NCBI GenBank assembly: GCA_965116245.1
Contig: OZ220497.1
Location: forward strand, 1,612,001 to 1,676,000
DNA: 64,000 nucleotides
Source of the DNA: Poriferisodalis sp965116245
Lineage (GTDB): Bacteria > Actinomycetota > Acidimicrobiia > Acidimicrobiales > Poriferisodalaceae
Direction of reading: 5' to 3'
The position numbers and the translations under genes are program-made. Under the pieces are notes generated by a model that was not told the origin of the DNA, did not search any database, and worked only from the letters and a program-made list of their open reading frames with translations. Shown here piece after piece: positions 44,108 through 52,209 of this stretch (its first letter is position 1; the number at the start of each line of letters is the position of its first letter).

Positions 44108-44611
44108 CTAGCCAGCCTGAGTGGCTATTAGCTCGTCTAGCCCGCTAGCGAGCGCGTTCCAGCCCAGTGTTGCGCATTTGATTCTCACCGGAAACTTGAC
44201 CACACCCCGTAGCGCTTCAAGGTCACCCAACTTCGGCAATGCACCGTCAGTCTCGCTGCTGGTTGCGTCCTCGAGGGCTTCGCTTCCGTCGCCGCCGATT
44301 GACTCCTCATGTATCGACATCATCGCCTTGAACGCTCTCGTGAGATCGCGAATATCCGTAGTGGATTTGCCGATGACTGCAGACGACATCATCGATGCGG
44401 ATGCCTGACTGATGGAGCATCCATAGCCTCCAACGCGCAGATCCGACACGGTGTCGTCGTCTATCTCGAAGGTCAGTACCACCTCGTCGCCGCATAGCGG
44501 ATTAAATCCCTCGCAGCGATGCGCTGGCGGGCATTCTAGTTCGCCGCGGTTACGCGGATTGCGATAGTGGTCAAGGATGATTTCTCGGTACAGGTCTTCA
44601 AGCCCAGCCAT
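44108..44611 (-). CDS. sufU: SufU-type Fe-S assembly sulfur-relay protein
   Basis: A 167-residue SufU/IscU-like protein: LYREIILDHYRNPRNRG, Cys ligands in NPLCGDEV, GYGCSISQASASMM and IKCATLGWNAL. SufU accepts sulfur from SufS and has a zinc site in Gram-positive bacteria. The segment between the second and third Cys is longer than in IscU, as usual for SufU, with an acidic Ser/Glu insertion (GDGSEALEDATSSETDG). Last gene of the minus-strand sufC2-sufS-sufU operon, 30 bases after sufS. Confidence 0.93.
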   Translation of the reverse strand: MAGLEDLYREIILDHYRNPRNRGELECPPAHRCEGFNPLCGDEVVLTFEIDDDTVSDLRVGGYGCSISQASASMMSSAVIGKSTTDIRDLTRAFKAMMSIHEESIGGDGSEALEDATSSETDGALPKLGDLEALRGVVKFPVRIKCATLGWNALASGLDELIATQAG

Positions 44612-44641
44612 TTGATCTTGTCCCGTCTCAGTCCGTTGCCA

Positions 44642-45922
44642 CTAGTGGCCGAACACTGCGCCGACTTCGTCAAGTGCTTCGGCCAGCGAATCTACGTCGG
44701 AAGTGTCGTTGTATACGTACATTGAGGCGCGGGTGGTGGCAGCCACGTTGAGGCATCGCATGAGTGGCTTGGCGCAGTGGTGGCCTGCGCGCACGCACAC
44801 ACCGCTTTGGTCAAGTATTTGGGATATGTCGTGAGGGTGTACGTCGCGGTAAGCGAACGACAGCACGCCGCCGCGCTGGGCTGGCTCGGAAGGGCCATGC
44901 ACAGTGAGGTCGTCGCCGTGGCGCTCGGCCAGTGTGCGTAACGCATAACCGGTGAGGCTCACTTCGTGAGCACGTACCGCATCCATGCCCAGTTCCTCTA
45001 GGTAGCGCACGGCGGCCCCGAGGCCCACGATCTCGGCGATAGGCGGGGTGCCAGCTTCAAACTTGTGCGGCACGGTGTTGGGGCGGAAACCCTCCTTGGT
45101 GACATCAAGGATCATCTCGCCGCCGCCGAGAAAGGGCGGCATCCTTTCAAGGAGTTCTTCACGGGCCCACAGCACGCCTACGCCGGTCGGTCCACACATC
45201 TTGTGGCCGGTGAATGCCATGAAGTCGATGTCCAGCTCGTTCACGTTGGTGGGCAGGTGAGGGACATATTGACTGGCGTCCACGCTGATCAGCGCGCCCG
45301 CCTGGTGAGCGGCGTCGGCGAGGCGTGCAATTGGATTGATCGTCCCCAGCACGTTGCCCATAGCTGTAACCGACAGCAGCTTCGCCCCGTCAAGCAGGCG
45401 ATCAAGGTCCCTCAAGTCCAAGTGGCCGTCGTTGGTTATGGGGATCCAGCGCAGCTCAAAGCCTCGTTCGGCGGCCAGGATGTGCCAGGGCACGATGTTG
45501 GCGTGGTGCTCCATCTCTGAGAGCACAACCGCATCCGAGGGGCCGAGGTTGATACCGCCCCATGACCGCGCCAGCAGGTTCATTGCCTCGGTGGCGTTCT
45601 TGGTGAACACAATTTCGTTGGTGCTCGCAGCGGCTATGAAGCGGGCAACATCGCTGCGGGCACGCTCCATCAACTCGGTGGCCTCGACTGCAATCTCGTA
45701 GGCACCACGATGCACGTTGGCGTTAACTGTGCGGTAATAGTCGTCCATCGCGTCCAGCACGGCTGTGGGCTTCTGCGAAGATGCCGCAGAGTCGAGGTAG
45801 ACGATCGGGCGACCATGGACCTCGCGATTCAGTAGCGGAAAATCTGGCTTCACTGAGTTGCCAACATTTGGGCTACCGGTACTTGGGTTGCCGGTACTTG
45901 AGTTTTCGGTACTTGGGCTCAC
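44642..45922 (-). CDS. sufS: Cysteine desulfurase SufS
   Basis: A 426-residue PLP cysteine desulfurase, group II. The PLP lysine is in FMAFTGHKMCGPTGVG, the persulfide Cys in RAGHHCAKPLMR, and YLDSAASSQKP and ANVHRGAYEIA are typical. The N-terminal 25 residues are a low-complexity Ser/Thr/Asn/Gly repeat (STENSSTGNPSTGSPNVGNS), which corresponds to a local DNA tandem repeat and is not a family feature. The start is GTG overlapping the sufC2 stop (GTGA). Confidence 0.95.
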   Translation of the reverse strand: MSPSTENSSTGNPSTGSPNVGNSVKPDFPLLNREVHGRPIVYLDSAASSQKPTAVLDAMDDYYRTVNANVHRGAYEIAVEATELMERARSDVARFIAAASTNEIVFTKNATEAMNLLARSWGGINLGPSDAVVLSEMEHHANIVPWHILAAERGFELRWIPITNDGHLDLRDLDRLLDGAKLLSVTAMGNVLGTINPIARLADAAHQAGALISVDASQYVPHLPTNVNELDIDFMAFTGHKMCGPTGVGVLWAREELLERMPPFLGGGEMILDVTKEGFRPNTVPHKFEAGTPPIAEIVGLGAAVRYLEELGMDAVRAHEVSLTGYALRTLAERHGDDLTVHGPSEPAQRGGVLSFAYRDVHPHDISQILDQSGVCVRAGHHCAKPLMRCLNVAATTRASMYVYNDTSDVDSLAEALDEVGAVFGH

Positions 45923-46716
45923 GCGGCGGCCTTTGATTCGAATGGCTCGTAGCCGTCGCGTTCGAGTGCTGCGGCTAGCTCCGGTCCGCCGGACGCAACG
46001 ATTCGGCCGTTGATCAGCACGTGTACATGATCCGGCTCAATTCTCTCGAGCAGGCGTTCGTAGTGGGTAATGAGCACGACGCCCATGCGGGGCCGCTCGG
46101 CGCGTACCTGTTGTAGTCCGGTCGCCACTACCCGCAATGCATCGATGTCCAAACCAGAGTCGGTTTCGTCAAGGACGGCCACATCGGGTTCAAGCAAAGC
46201 CAACTGCAGAATCTCGTTTCGTTTGCGTTCACCGCCGCTAAAACCCTCGTTGAGGTATCGATCCATGAAGGACTCATCCATGCCCAGGCGGGACATCCAT
46301 TCACCCATGGCGACGTAGATCTCTATGGCCGACACGTCCTCACCGCGCCTAGCCGACACCGCCTGGCGCAGGAAGTTCCGCACCGAAACACCCGCTATGT
46401 GCTGCGGATACTGGAACGCCAGGAACAAGCCAGCCTTTGAGCGTGCGTCAGGGTCCCACCCGCAGATGTCGTTGCCCCGGTAGCGGATTTCGCCGTCTGT
46501 CACTTCGTACTCGGGAGATCCCAGGATCGTGGTGGCCAGGGTCGATTTGCCGGACCCGTTGGGGCCCATCACAGCGTGGCATTCACCCTCGTTGATTACG
46601 AGGTCCACGCCTTTGAGAATCTGGGGGCCCTCGGCGGCTCGGACACCCAAGTTGTGTATCTCAAAGAGGGGTGTGCCGGATGCGGAGTCGGGCGCAGCAT
46701 CGTCGGTTGCCATCAA
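45919..46716 (-). CDS. sufC: Fe-S cluster assembly ATPase SufC (copy 2)
   Basis: A 265-residue SufC: Walker A GPNGSGKST, FLAFQYPQHIAGVSVRNFL, signature FSGGERKRNEILQLALLEP, Walker B VAVLDETDSGLDIDALRVVA, and LITHYERLLERIEPDHVHV. This copy keeps the canonical SufC sequence more closely than the one beside sufD. It is the first gene of a minus-strand unit with sufS and sufU. Two SufC proteins in one SUF region are unusual; either one replaced the other or each serves a different complex. Confidence 0.93.
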   Translation of the reverse strand: MMATDDAAPDSASGTPLFEIHNLGVRAAEGPQILKGVDLVINEGECHAVMGPNGSGKSTLATTILGSPEYEVTDGEIRYRGNDICGWDPDARSKAGLFLAFQYPQHIAGVSVRNFLRQAVSARRGEDVSAIEIYVAMGEWMSRLGMDESFMDRYLNEGFSGGERKRNEILQLALLEPDVAVLDETDSGLDIDALRVVATGLQQVRAERPRMGVVLITHYERLLERIEPDHVHVLINGRIVASGGPELAAALERDGYEPFESKAAA

Positions 46717-46769
46717 ATGCAGTGTATGGCCGCCCCCAAATGGCCCACCAGGGCAGCGTTAGCGGAAAC

Positions 46770-48143
46770 TCAGTCCCAGAGGTTCTCCACCACGTCAAGC
46801 CACAGTTGAGTGGTAAGAGCTAGCGATTCGATGTCAATGCGCTCGTCATTGCCGTGAAATCGGGCGCCGAAGTCGCCGCTGTCGAGGTTGGGGCTGAACA
46901 GGCCAGCACCATAGGCGACAGCACCCATGCTGCGATACACCCGCGAGTCTGTGAAACCGATGATGAGCTGTGGGGTCAGTCGGGCCGTCGGGAAGCGCCG
47001 CCCAACAGCTACCTGCAGCGCATCCCACAACGGTGTTCCGACACGGCTTAGCGATGCCTGGTCGTTCATGAGAACTTTTACCTCAACCTCGTCGGCAAGA
47101 TCGCCCAAGGCTGCATCAAGGTGTGCCTGCACTTCGTCGGCTCCTTCGCCGGGCAACGTTCGGATGTCAACATCAATTTCGACGTGGTCGGGGATCACGT
47201 TGGTCTTCATGGTCGTGGGAGCGCCGATCACGTTGGGAGAGAACGAGGTGTGCGTGCATGAGTACATGTGCGCCGCCACCGACTCGCTGGGGTGGGCGTC
47301 CAGCCAGTCTTCGATGCGGGTCTCATCCAACATGATTGCGCGAGTTTCGTCGTCTACGCCAAGCGTGTCGACTTGTTCGCGCCACAGCTCGTGAAACTTC
47401 GGTGGAGGGCGGTAGCTGGCGATTCGATGCACCACCGCGGCGGCTTTGATCAAGGCGTTGTCCTGCCGGAAAGGGCGCGAACCGTGTCCGGGCACACCTT
47501 TCACTCTCAATCGCCGCCAGGCCACGCCCTTCTCGCCCACATTCATGCCGATGAACGGGGCTTCGGGCAGGCCCGAATGCAAGCCACCGTTTTCGGTCAG
47601 CACGCAATCCGCACCAATGACATCCCAGTGGTTCTCAGCCATCCAGCGCGCACCGTAGGTAGACCCTGCTTCTTCGTCGGCGCAGGCGAAGTAGATGAGG
47701 TTGCCCTTGGGTTGATAGCCCGTCTTGGCCATGTGCCGAAACGCAACTGCCATTGAGGCAGTGAGATTCAGCATGTCCACTGCGCCGCGTCCCCAAACCT
47801 CGCCATCGATCAGCTCGCCGCTGAACGGTTCGCGGCTCCAACCATCGGGATTCACCGGCACCACATCGGTGTGGCCCATCAGGCACAGCGTGGGAGCGTT
47901 GGGGTCGCTGCCTTCCATGCGGGACACCAGTGAGCGGCGCCCCGGCGCAGCGTCAAACACCTCAACGTCGAGCCCGACCCCCTCCAGATAGGCCGCAATG
48001 GTGTCGGCGTTGCGGACTTCGCCCCCCGAGGTAGGTGCGCCATCGTTGACACACTCGTTACGGATCAGAGTCTGCAACAGCTCAACGGTTTGGTCGGTGC
48101 GACGGTTCTCATCGCTGGTCCCCGCAGTGAATAACTGGCTCAT
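46770..48143 (-). CDS. M20 family metallopeptidase / deacylase
   Basis: A 457-residue M20 (ArgE/DapE/carboxypeptidase G2-like) hydrolase: metal-site motifs LMGHTDVVP, WGRGAVDMLN (normally GRGAxDMK; here Leu follows), CADEEAGSTYGA, and SGDFGARFHGNDERI at the C-terminus. PGHGSRP is the dimerisation-domain motif. It cleaves an amide from a peptide or acyl amino acid. ATG at 48141-48143 is used (MSQLFTAG); a longer in-frame start would overlap the divergent amidase region. Confidence 0.87.
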   Translation of the reverse strand: MSQLFTAGTSDENRRTDQTVELLQTLIRNECVNDGAPTSGGEVRNADTIAAYLEGVGLDVEVFDAAPGRRSLVSRMEGSDPNAPTLCLMGHTDVVPVNPDGWSREPFSGELIDGEVWGRGAVDMLNLTASMAVAFRHMAKTGYQPKGNLIYFACADEEAGSTYGARWMAENHWDVIGADCVLTENGGLHSGLPEAPFIGMNVGEKGVAWRRLRVKGVPGHGSRPFRQDNALIKAAAVVHRIASYRPPPKFHELWREQVDTLGVDDETRAIMLDETRIEDWLDAHPSESVAAHMYSCTHTSFSPNVIGAPTTMKTNVIPDHVEIDVDIRTLPGEGADEVQAHLDAALGDLADEVEVKVLMNDQASLSRVGTPLWDALQVAVGRRFPTARLTPQLIIGFTDSRVYRSMGAVAYGAGLFSPNLDSGDFGARFHGNDERIDIESLALTTQLWLDVVENLWD

Positions 48144-48195
48144 GGTCTGCAAACTAGACCTGCAAGCTAGGGCGAACCTATGGTGCAATAGTCTG

Positions 48196-49629
48196 ATGAG
48201 TTCAGGTGCTGGCCGAGACGCGGGAGTCTGCGAGCAGACGGCCGTTCAGATGGCGGGAATGCTCGCCCGCGGCGAAATCTCGGCGCGAGAGCTGCTGGCC
48301 GCACATATGGGTCGCATAGAGCAGCTCAACCCCTCCTTGAACGCCATCGTCACACTTACGCCTGAGTTGGCCGCTGAGCGAGCGGCCGCGGCAGATGAAG
48401 CTCACGCCCGTGGCGAATCGTTGGGCTTACTGCACGGCCTGCCCGTCGCACACAAGGACTTGGCGATGACCGCTGGCGTCAGAACGACCATGGGTTCGCC
48501 GTTGTTTGCCGACTTCGTGCCCGAAGTCGACGCGCTGGTGGTTGAACGTCAGCGGTCAGCCGGAGCGGTGATGGTGGGCAAAACCAATACGCCAGAGTTT
48601 GGGGCTGGCTCACACACGTTCAATCCCGTCTTCGGCGTTACCCGCAACCCCTACGATCTCACCAGAACGTGCGGCGGTTCCAGCGGAGGAGCCGCAGTAG
48701 CGCTGGCCGCGCGGATGCTGCCGCTGTGTGATGGGTCCGACCTTGGCGGCTCGCTGCGCAATCCCGCCGCGTTCTGCAACATCGTGGGCTTCCGTCCGTC
48801 GACCGGACGAGTTCCCTCAACTACGTCGCAGGATGCTTGGTTCCCTTTAGCGGTGGATGGCCCGATGGCCCGATCTGTGGCCGATGTGGCGTTCTTCTTG
48901 CAGGCACTGGCTGGTCCGCATGATGGCTCGCCCGTTTCGATTCAGGAATCCCCGACTGTTTTCGCTGGCTCCTTGGAGCGAGACATGCGAGACGTGCGGG
49001 TGGCATGGTCACCGGACGCGGGTGGGCTGCCGGTCGACCCTGCCGTTCGCGCTGTCACTGCGAATGTCCCTAGTCTGCTTACCGATCTGGGCTGCGAAGT
49101 AGTTGAGGGTTGGCCTGACTTGTCTGACGCGCCAGAGATCTTCCAGGCACGCCGGGCGTGGATGTTCGCCGTCGGATTCGGCCCGTTGCTGAGCCAGCAC
49201 CGCGAGCAACTCAAGGACACGGTGGTGTGGAATATTGAGCAGGGCTTGGGGATGTCGATTGCCGACTACGCCGATGCCTGCCGACGGCACACGCAGTTGT
49301 TTGCAGATGTCAGAAGGTTCATGTCAGATCGGGGCGTTGAGTTCCTGGCATGCCCAACCACGCAGGTACCGCCGTTTGAAGTCGAGGTCGAATACCCCAG
49401 CCAGATTGAAGGTGTTAAGTTTGAGACCTATATCGACTGGATGCGCTCGTGCAGCGACATCACCGTCACTACCCAGCCAGCAATATCCGTGCCAGCCGGC
49501 TTCACCTCAGATGGCCTTCCCGTAGGCATACAGTTCGTCGGCCGCCACCGCGCCGACCGCTCCGTGCTGGAGCTGGCCCATGCCTGGGAAACGGCTCATC
49601 CGCACGCCAAGGTTGCGCCGCCCATCTAG
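48196..49629 (+). CDS. Amidase signature family amidase
   Basis: A 477-residue amidase with the Ser-cisSer-Lys triad: Lys in LPVAHKDLAMTAG, cis-Ser in RTCGGSSGGAAVAL, and the nucleophile in DGSDLGGSLRNPAAFCNIVGFRPS. It hydrolyses a small amide or acts in GatA-like fashion, but a free-standing gene without gatB/gatC favours a catabolic amidase. ATG at 48196 follows a 52-base gap from the divergent M20 gene. The substrate is unknown. Confidence 0.9.
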   Translation: MSSGAGRDAGVCEQTAVQMAGMLARGEISARELLAAHMGRIEQLNPSLNAIVTLTPELAAERAAAADEAHARGESLGLLHGLPVAHKDLAMTAGVRTTMGSPLFADFVPEVDALVVERQRSAGAVMVGKTNTPEFGAGSHTFNPVFGVTRNPYDLTRTCGGSSGGAAVALAARMLPLCDGSDLGGSLRNPAAFCNIVGFRPSTGRVPSTTSQDAWFPLAVDGPMARSVADVAFFLQALAGPHDGSPVSIQESPTVFAGSLERDMRDVRVAWSPDAGGLPVDPAVRAVTANVPSLLTDLGCEVVEGWPDLSDAPEIFQARRAWMFAVGFGPLLSQHREQLKDTVVWNIEQGLGMSIADYADACRRHTQLFADVRRFMSDRGVEFLACPTTQVPPFEVEVEYPSQIEGVKFETYIDWMRSCSDITVTTQPAISVPAGFTSDGLPVGIQFVGRHRADRSVLELAHAWETAHPHAKVAPPI

Positions 49630-49685
49630 CGGACAGTTGCTCGGTAGCCTGCCGTGCTGTGCCAGGCTCAGACTCTCAAGCGCCG

Positions 49686-50633
49686 ATGCCAGCAATTGAG
49701 GCGGCGGGCTTGGTGCGTGACTTCGGTACCAAACGCGCGGTAGATGGCGTGGATCTGGTGGTCCGAAGAGGCGAGATTTTCGGGTTCCTCGGACCTAACG
49801 GTGCTGGCAAGAGTACAACGGTGCGCATGTTATGCACGCTGCTGAGCCCGACCTCTGGCGAAGCTCGGATTGCCGGATATGACATCACCAAAGACTCCGG
49901 TGAGGTGCGTATTCGCATTGGTGTGGCCATGCAGGAGGCGGCGCTTGATGAGAAGCAAACCGGTCGTGAGATTTTGGATTTGCAAGCGCGGCTCTATGGT
50001 CTGCGTCCAGCCGATCGAGCGGCGTCCATCGCCAAGGCCATTGACCTAGCAGACATCGGAGATGCCATTGAAGCCCGCGTAGCGACCTACAGCGGCGGCA
50101 TGAAGCGGCGCTTGGACCTCGCGGCCTCGCTGATTCATGCTCCTGAGGTGATCTTCCTGGACGAGCCCACCACCGGGTTGGATCCGGTCAGTCGAACCCA
50201 GGTCTGGGAGGAAGTGCGGCGGTTGAATAGCGAGTTGGGCGTGACAGTGTTTCTCACGACGCAATACCTGGAGGAAGCCGACGCGCTGGCCGACAGAGTG
50301 GCGATCTTGGCCGATGGCCGCATTGTGCAGCAGGGCACGCCTGCTGAGCTGAAGCGCGATGTCGGCGCCGATGTCATTGTGGTGGATCTAGAGCCCGACG
50401 ACATCGCTCGCGCAGCGGAGATTGCGCAAACAGTTGATGGAGCAGACGACGTGACGGTCGGTCGGCTGGGTATCACGATCGCGGCTACCGACGGAGCAGG
50501 CCTAGTCGGTTCTGTGGCCGTGGCCTTGGCCGCCGCCGACGTGCATCCGAAGGCGCTCACAGTACGCACACCCTCGCTCGACGATGTGTTCCTGCAGGCG
50601 ACCGGCTACCGAATGGCCGCGGGAGAGTCATGA
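49686..50633 (+). CDS. ABC transporter ATPase (DrrA-like, ABC-2 exporter)
   Basis: A 315-residue DrrA-type ATPase: Walker A FLGPNGAGKSTT, signature YSGGMKRRLDLAASL, Walker B VIFLDEPTTGLDP, switch region LTTQYLEEADALADRV, and the DrrA-style C-terminal domain ending PSLDDVFLQATGYRMA. ATG at 49686 follows the amidase by 56 bases. It couples to the ABC-2 permease through an ATGA overlap; together they form an export pump, drug- or lipid-type, with unknown cargo. Confidence 0.93.
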   Translation: MPAIEAAGLVRDFGTKRAVDGVDLVVRRGEIFGFLGPNGAGKSTTVRMLCTLLSPTSGEARIAGYDITKDSGEVRIRIGVAMQEAALDEKQTGREILDLQARLYGLRPADRAASIAKAIDLADIGDAIEARVATYSGGMKRRLDLAASLIHAPEVIFLDEPTTGLDPVSRTQVWEEVRRLNSELGVTVFLTTQYLEEADALADRVAILADGRIVQQGTPAELKRDVGADVIVVDLEPDDIARAAEIAQTVDGADDVTVGRLGITIAATDGAGLVGSVAVALAAADVHPKALTVRTPSLDDVFLQATGYRMAAGES

Positions 50634-51445
50634 ACGAGTCCACGGCTGGCGGTGCCCTAACTCATCGCGTCAATTTCCTGACAGACATTGCGACGATCTC
50701 CAAGCGAGCGGTCCGTAGCGTGTTTCGCGAACCCGAGTACGTGGTGCCAGCTCTCATCATCCCCATCTTCTTCTTTGTCGTAAACACGGGCGCATTGGAG
50801 TCGTTCGTGGAAGGACAGGCCCCGGCGGGCAGCAACGTCAGCCTCGACTACCGTGCTTTCCAGCTTCCGGTAGCGATCATCTTCGCCGTTACCGGGATTT
50901 CTCGAGCCAGCGTGTTGGTCATCGACATCCAGTCCGGCTATCTGGACCGCATGCTGGTCACGCCCATTCGGCGTTCCACGCTGCTGTTTGGGCTGATGGT
51001 GGCCGACATCGTGATGGCGCTAGGGCTAGCGCTCTTCGTCGTAGCGATGGGGCTCGCCTTTGGTGTGTGGTTCGAAACGGGAGTGCTTGGGCTATTGCTT
51101 TTCTTGCTCCTCTCGATTGCTTGGAGCGTGGCCTACAGCGGCATCCCCTACACAGTTGCGCTTCGCACTGGCAATCCGGCCGCGGTGAACTCCTCATTTT
51201 TGATCTTCTTTCCTTTCGCATTCCTGACGCCGTCGTTCTTGCCGCGGGAGTTGATGACGGGCTGGCTGCGTGCCGTGGCGGGTTGGAATCCGGTGACCTA
51301 TCTGATGGAAGCGATGCGCACGATCATCTTTGAGGGCTGGGATGCCTTGAAGATCCTCAAGGGGGCCGCGGCCATCGCGGGGCTGGCGGCCGTGACCTTC
51401 TACATGGCCTTTAGATCTTTAGGTCGCCGAGTGGCGACCGGTTAG
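50630..51445 (+). CDS. ABC-2 type transporter permease (DrrB-like)
   Basis: A 271-residue membrane protein with six hydrophobic segments and the ABC-2 motif FPFAFLTPSFLPRELMTGWLRAVAGWNPVTYLMEAMR near the C-terminal third. An extracellular loop follows the first helix (GALESFVEGQAPAGSN). It forms the exporter pore with the ATPase whose stop it overlaps by four bases. Confidence 0.92.
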   Translation: MNESTAGGALTHRVNFLTDIATISKRAVRSVFREPEYVVPALIIPIFFFVVNTGALESFVEGQAPAGSNVSLDYRAFQLPVAIIFAVTGISRASVLVIDIQSGYLDRMLVTPIRRSTLLFGLMVADIVMALGLALFVVAMGLAFGVWFETGVLGLLLFLLLSIAWSVAYSGIPYTVALRTGNPAAVNSSFLIFFPFAFLTPSFLPRELMTGWLRAVAGWNPVTYLMEAMRTIIFEGWDALKILKGAAAIAGLAAVTFYMAFRSLGRRVATG

Positions 51446-51475
51446 GGCGACCGGCTGGCTTCGCCAGATCCGCTA

Positions 51476-52117
51476 CTACCAGCCTCGGTCAATCCATTCC
51501 TGCAGGTGAGGCGACTCGGCACCGATAGTGGTGTCAAGTCCGTGCCCTGGCAGCACCATTGTGTCCGCGGGGAATGCCGAGAACATCCGGTCCTCAATGC
51601 TGCGGATGATGGTGTCAAAGTTGCCGCCGAAGCTGGTGTTGCCGGGCCCACCGGGAAAGAGCGTGTCGCCGGTGAACAACAGCGGCGTCCCTTCCACATG
51701 GAAGCTCATGGAGCCCTCGGTGTGACCAGGATTGTGAATGGTGCGGATCCGCAAGCGTCCTAGCTCAATCACCGAGTCGTCTTCAAGAATGAAGTCGTAG
51801 CTCGGCAACATTGACGCGTCCTGCTCGGTGATGCCCACCCCGATGCCAGCCTCGCGCACCGCCGGGACAGCCTGGATGTGGTCCCAGTGACCGTGCGTTT
51901 CCACCACTTTTGTGACGTTGAGGCGTCGGCATACTTCCAGCAGCCGCTCATGCTCGTTAGCTGCGTCAATGAGCATGGCTTCACCGGTTTCGGTGCAACG
52001 AATCGTGAAGACGTTGTTCTCGAAGTCGTCTGGAAAACCGCCGGGGCGGTCGCCTTCTAAGGGACGCACCACGTGCTTGTGTACTTCGATGCCGGTCGCA
52101 GACCAGTGCAAAGCCAT
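51476..52117 (-). CDS. Metallo-beta-lactamase-fold hydrolase (glyoxalase II-like)
   Basis: A 213-residue metallo-hydrolase with all metal motifs: THGHWDH, PGHTEGS, FTGDTLFPGGPGNT and LPGHG. The pattern matches the glyoxalase II/persulfide dioxygenase-like branch. It probably cleaves a thioester or related ester; substrate unknown. It is convergent with the ABC-2 permease and sits downstream of the molybdoenzyme gene, whose start is 1.9 kb away on the same strand. Confidence 0.9.
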   Translation of the reverse strand: MALHWSATGIEVHKHVVRPLEGDRPGGFPDDFENNVFTIRCTETGEAMLIDAANEHERLLEVCRRLNVTKVVETHGHWDHIQAVPAVREAGIGVGITEQDASMLPSYDFILEDDSVIELGRLRIRTIHNPGHTEGSMSFHVEGTPLLFTGDTLFPGGPGNTSFGGNFDTIIRSIEDRMFSAFPADTMVLPGHGLDTTIGAESPHLQEWIDRGW

Positions 52118-52209
52118 GGTTGCCTCCTACGGCGTCGCGCGAATTAACAGCCAAAGATACTTGCTGCTGGGTAGTTATGAGGCTATCGGTCAGTTATGAG
52201 GCCATTTAG

